Source of the DNA: Bombyx mori
Lineage: Eukaryota; Arthropoda; Insecta; Lepidoptera; Bombycidae
Assembly: GCF_030269925.1 (NCBI RefSeq)
Contig: NC_085108.1
Span: 6,758,001-6,822,000 of the forward strand
Direction: 5' to 3'
DNA length: 64,000 nucleotides
Each line of letters starts with the position of its first letter. Positions within the stretch are counted from its first letter, which is position 1. The notes under the pieces were generated by a model. That model searched no databases. It was not told the origin of the DNA and worked only from the letters and a program-made list of their open reading frames with translations. The position numbers and the translations under genes were made by a program. This document shows, piece by piece, positions 63,406 to 64,000 of the stretch.

Positions 63406-63750
63406 CCGACTTCAAAAAAGGGGGATGTTCTCAATTCGACTATGTTTTTTTTTATGTTTGTTATCTCATAACTTTTGACTGGGTGAATCGATTTTGATGA
63501 TTCTTTTTTTATTAGAAATCTGACGCTTCCCGTGTGGTCCCATTTCAATTTGGTCCAGTTCTGATAATGGTATCCATGAGAAAACCGTATAAGTCTTAAA
63601 TTTGCATTAAGTACGTGCGCGACAAATAGATGAATAACTCAATAACTCGATATCACGCCAACCGATTTCGATAATTATTGTTTTTAGTGTAGGTATATTA
63701 GGTGATTTGTTTTGGAATATCATTTTTTTTCTATTTGAAGTCGGTTTTTG
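63406..63750. mobile_element. MITE-like element with CCGACTTCAAA ends
   Basis: Left end CCGACTTCAAAAAAGGGGG; right end TTTGAAGTCGG. TTAA is found on both outer sides (63402-63405, 63751-63754), but the right inverted repeat sits six bases inside, so a piggyBac-type origin is only possible. The sequence is familiar from other lepidopteran genomes. Confidence 0.5.
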
Positions 63751-64000
63751 TTAAAGCATGTCTATTTACAATTATATTATTGTATGTTTATTGCGTAAAC
63801 TGTCTATGATATAATAAGCTCAAAATCTATTTAGAAATCATTATTAAAATATTCAACACCCGTCAAAAACTGCTAATATGGCTGTATCTTTAAATAAGAT
63901 TAAATTTAATTGACATTAATGAATTTCGGTGAGCTAATTATTAATTATTATTACATTAATGTTATATGAGGGTGATAATTTCAAAACGCTTCAATTAGCG
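63751..64000. other. no gene recognised
   Basis: AT-rich unique-looking sequence to the window end. Confidence 0.35.

Overview
The window is lepidopteran genomic DNA, almost certainly Bombyx mori or its close relative B. mandarina. Two things say so: about 40 copies or fragments of the silkworm tRNA-derived SINE Bm1, and two coding exons on the minus strand that read as the silkworm homeobox gene invected (inv).

The only host gene I can support is inv. Its large first coding exon (48749-49727, minus; 326 complete codons) carries two EH1-type repressor motifs. A 490-bp intron separates it from a 78-bp second exon (48181-48258) encoding the WPAW-containing EH2 peptide. The second exon ends in a GTGAGT donor. 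No homeodomain exon was found below it, so positions 1-48180 appear to be one very long, incomplete intron. Positions above 49751 are upstream flank or a further 5' intron. A probable splice acceptor lies just 5' of the coding exon.

The rest is layered mobile DNA. 9375-16987 is a structurally complete BEL/Pao LTR retrotransposon (minus strand, the same sense as inv). It has 366-bp LTRs that look identical, a 5-bp AATTG target duplication, and gag and pol in one frame separated by a single TAG. 29205-30510 is a maT-clade (DD37D, Bmmar1-like) DNA transposon with one frameshift, inserted inside a Helitron. Non-autonomous Helitrons of at least six end types (5' TC, 3' CTAGT), 3' ends of several non-LTR retrotransposons, a second tRNA-derived SINE, two other repeats (P and Q), foldback or MITE-like elements and microsatellites fill much of the remainder. 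Many are nested and can be ordered in time.

Region by region: 1-9.3 kb holds Helitrons, Bm1 and repeat fragments; 9.4-17 kb the BEL/Pao element; 17-28 kb sparse repeats with several repeat-free stretches that are the best places to look for inv regulatory DNA; 28.9-30.7 kb the Helitron/maT nest; 31-48 kb dense Bm1 and LINE tails plus two foldback structures; 48.2-49.75 kb the inv exons; 50-64 kb more Bm1, poly-A repeats and twin Helitrons. All boundaries were read by eye and most repeat edges are good to about 5-15 bp. Family names marked with letters or Greek letters are local labels, not database names.
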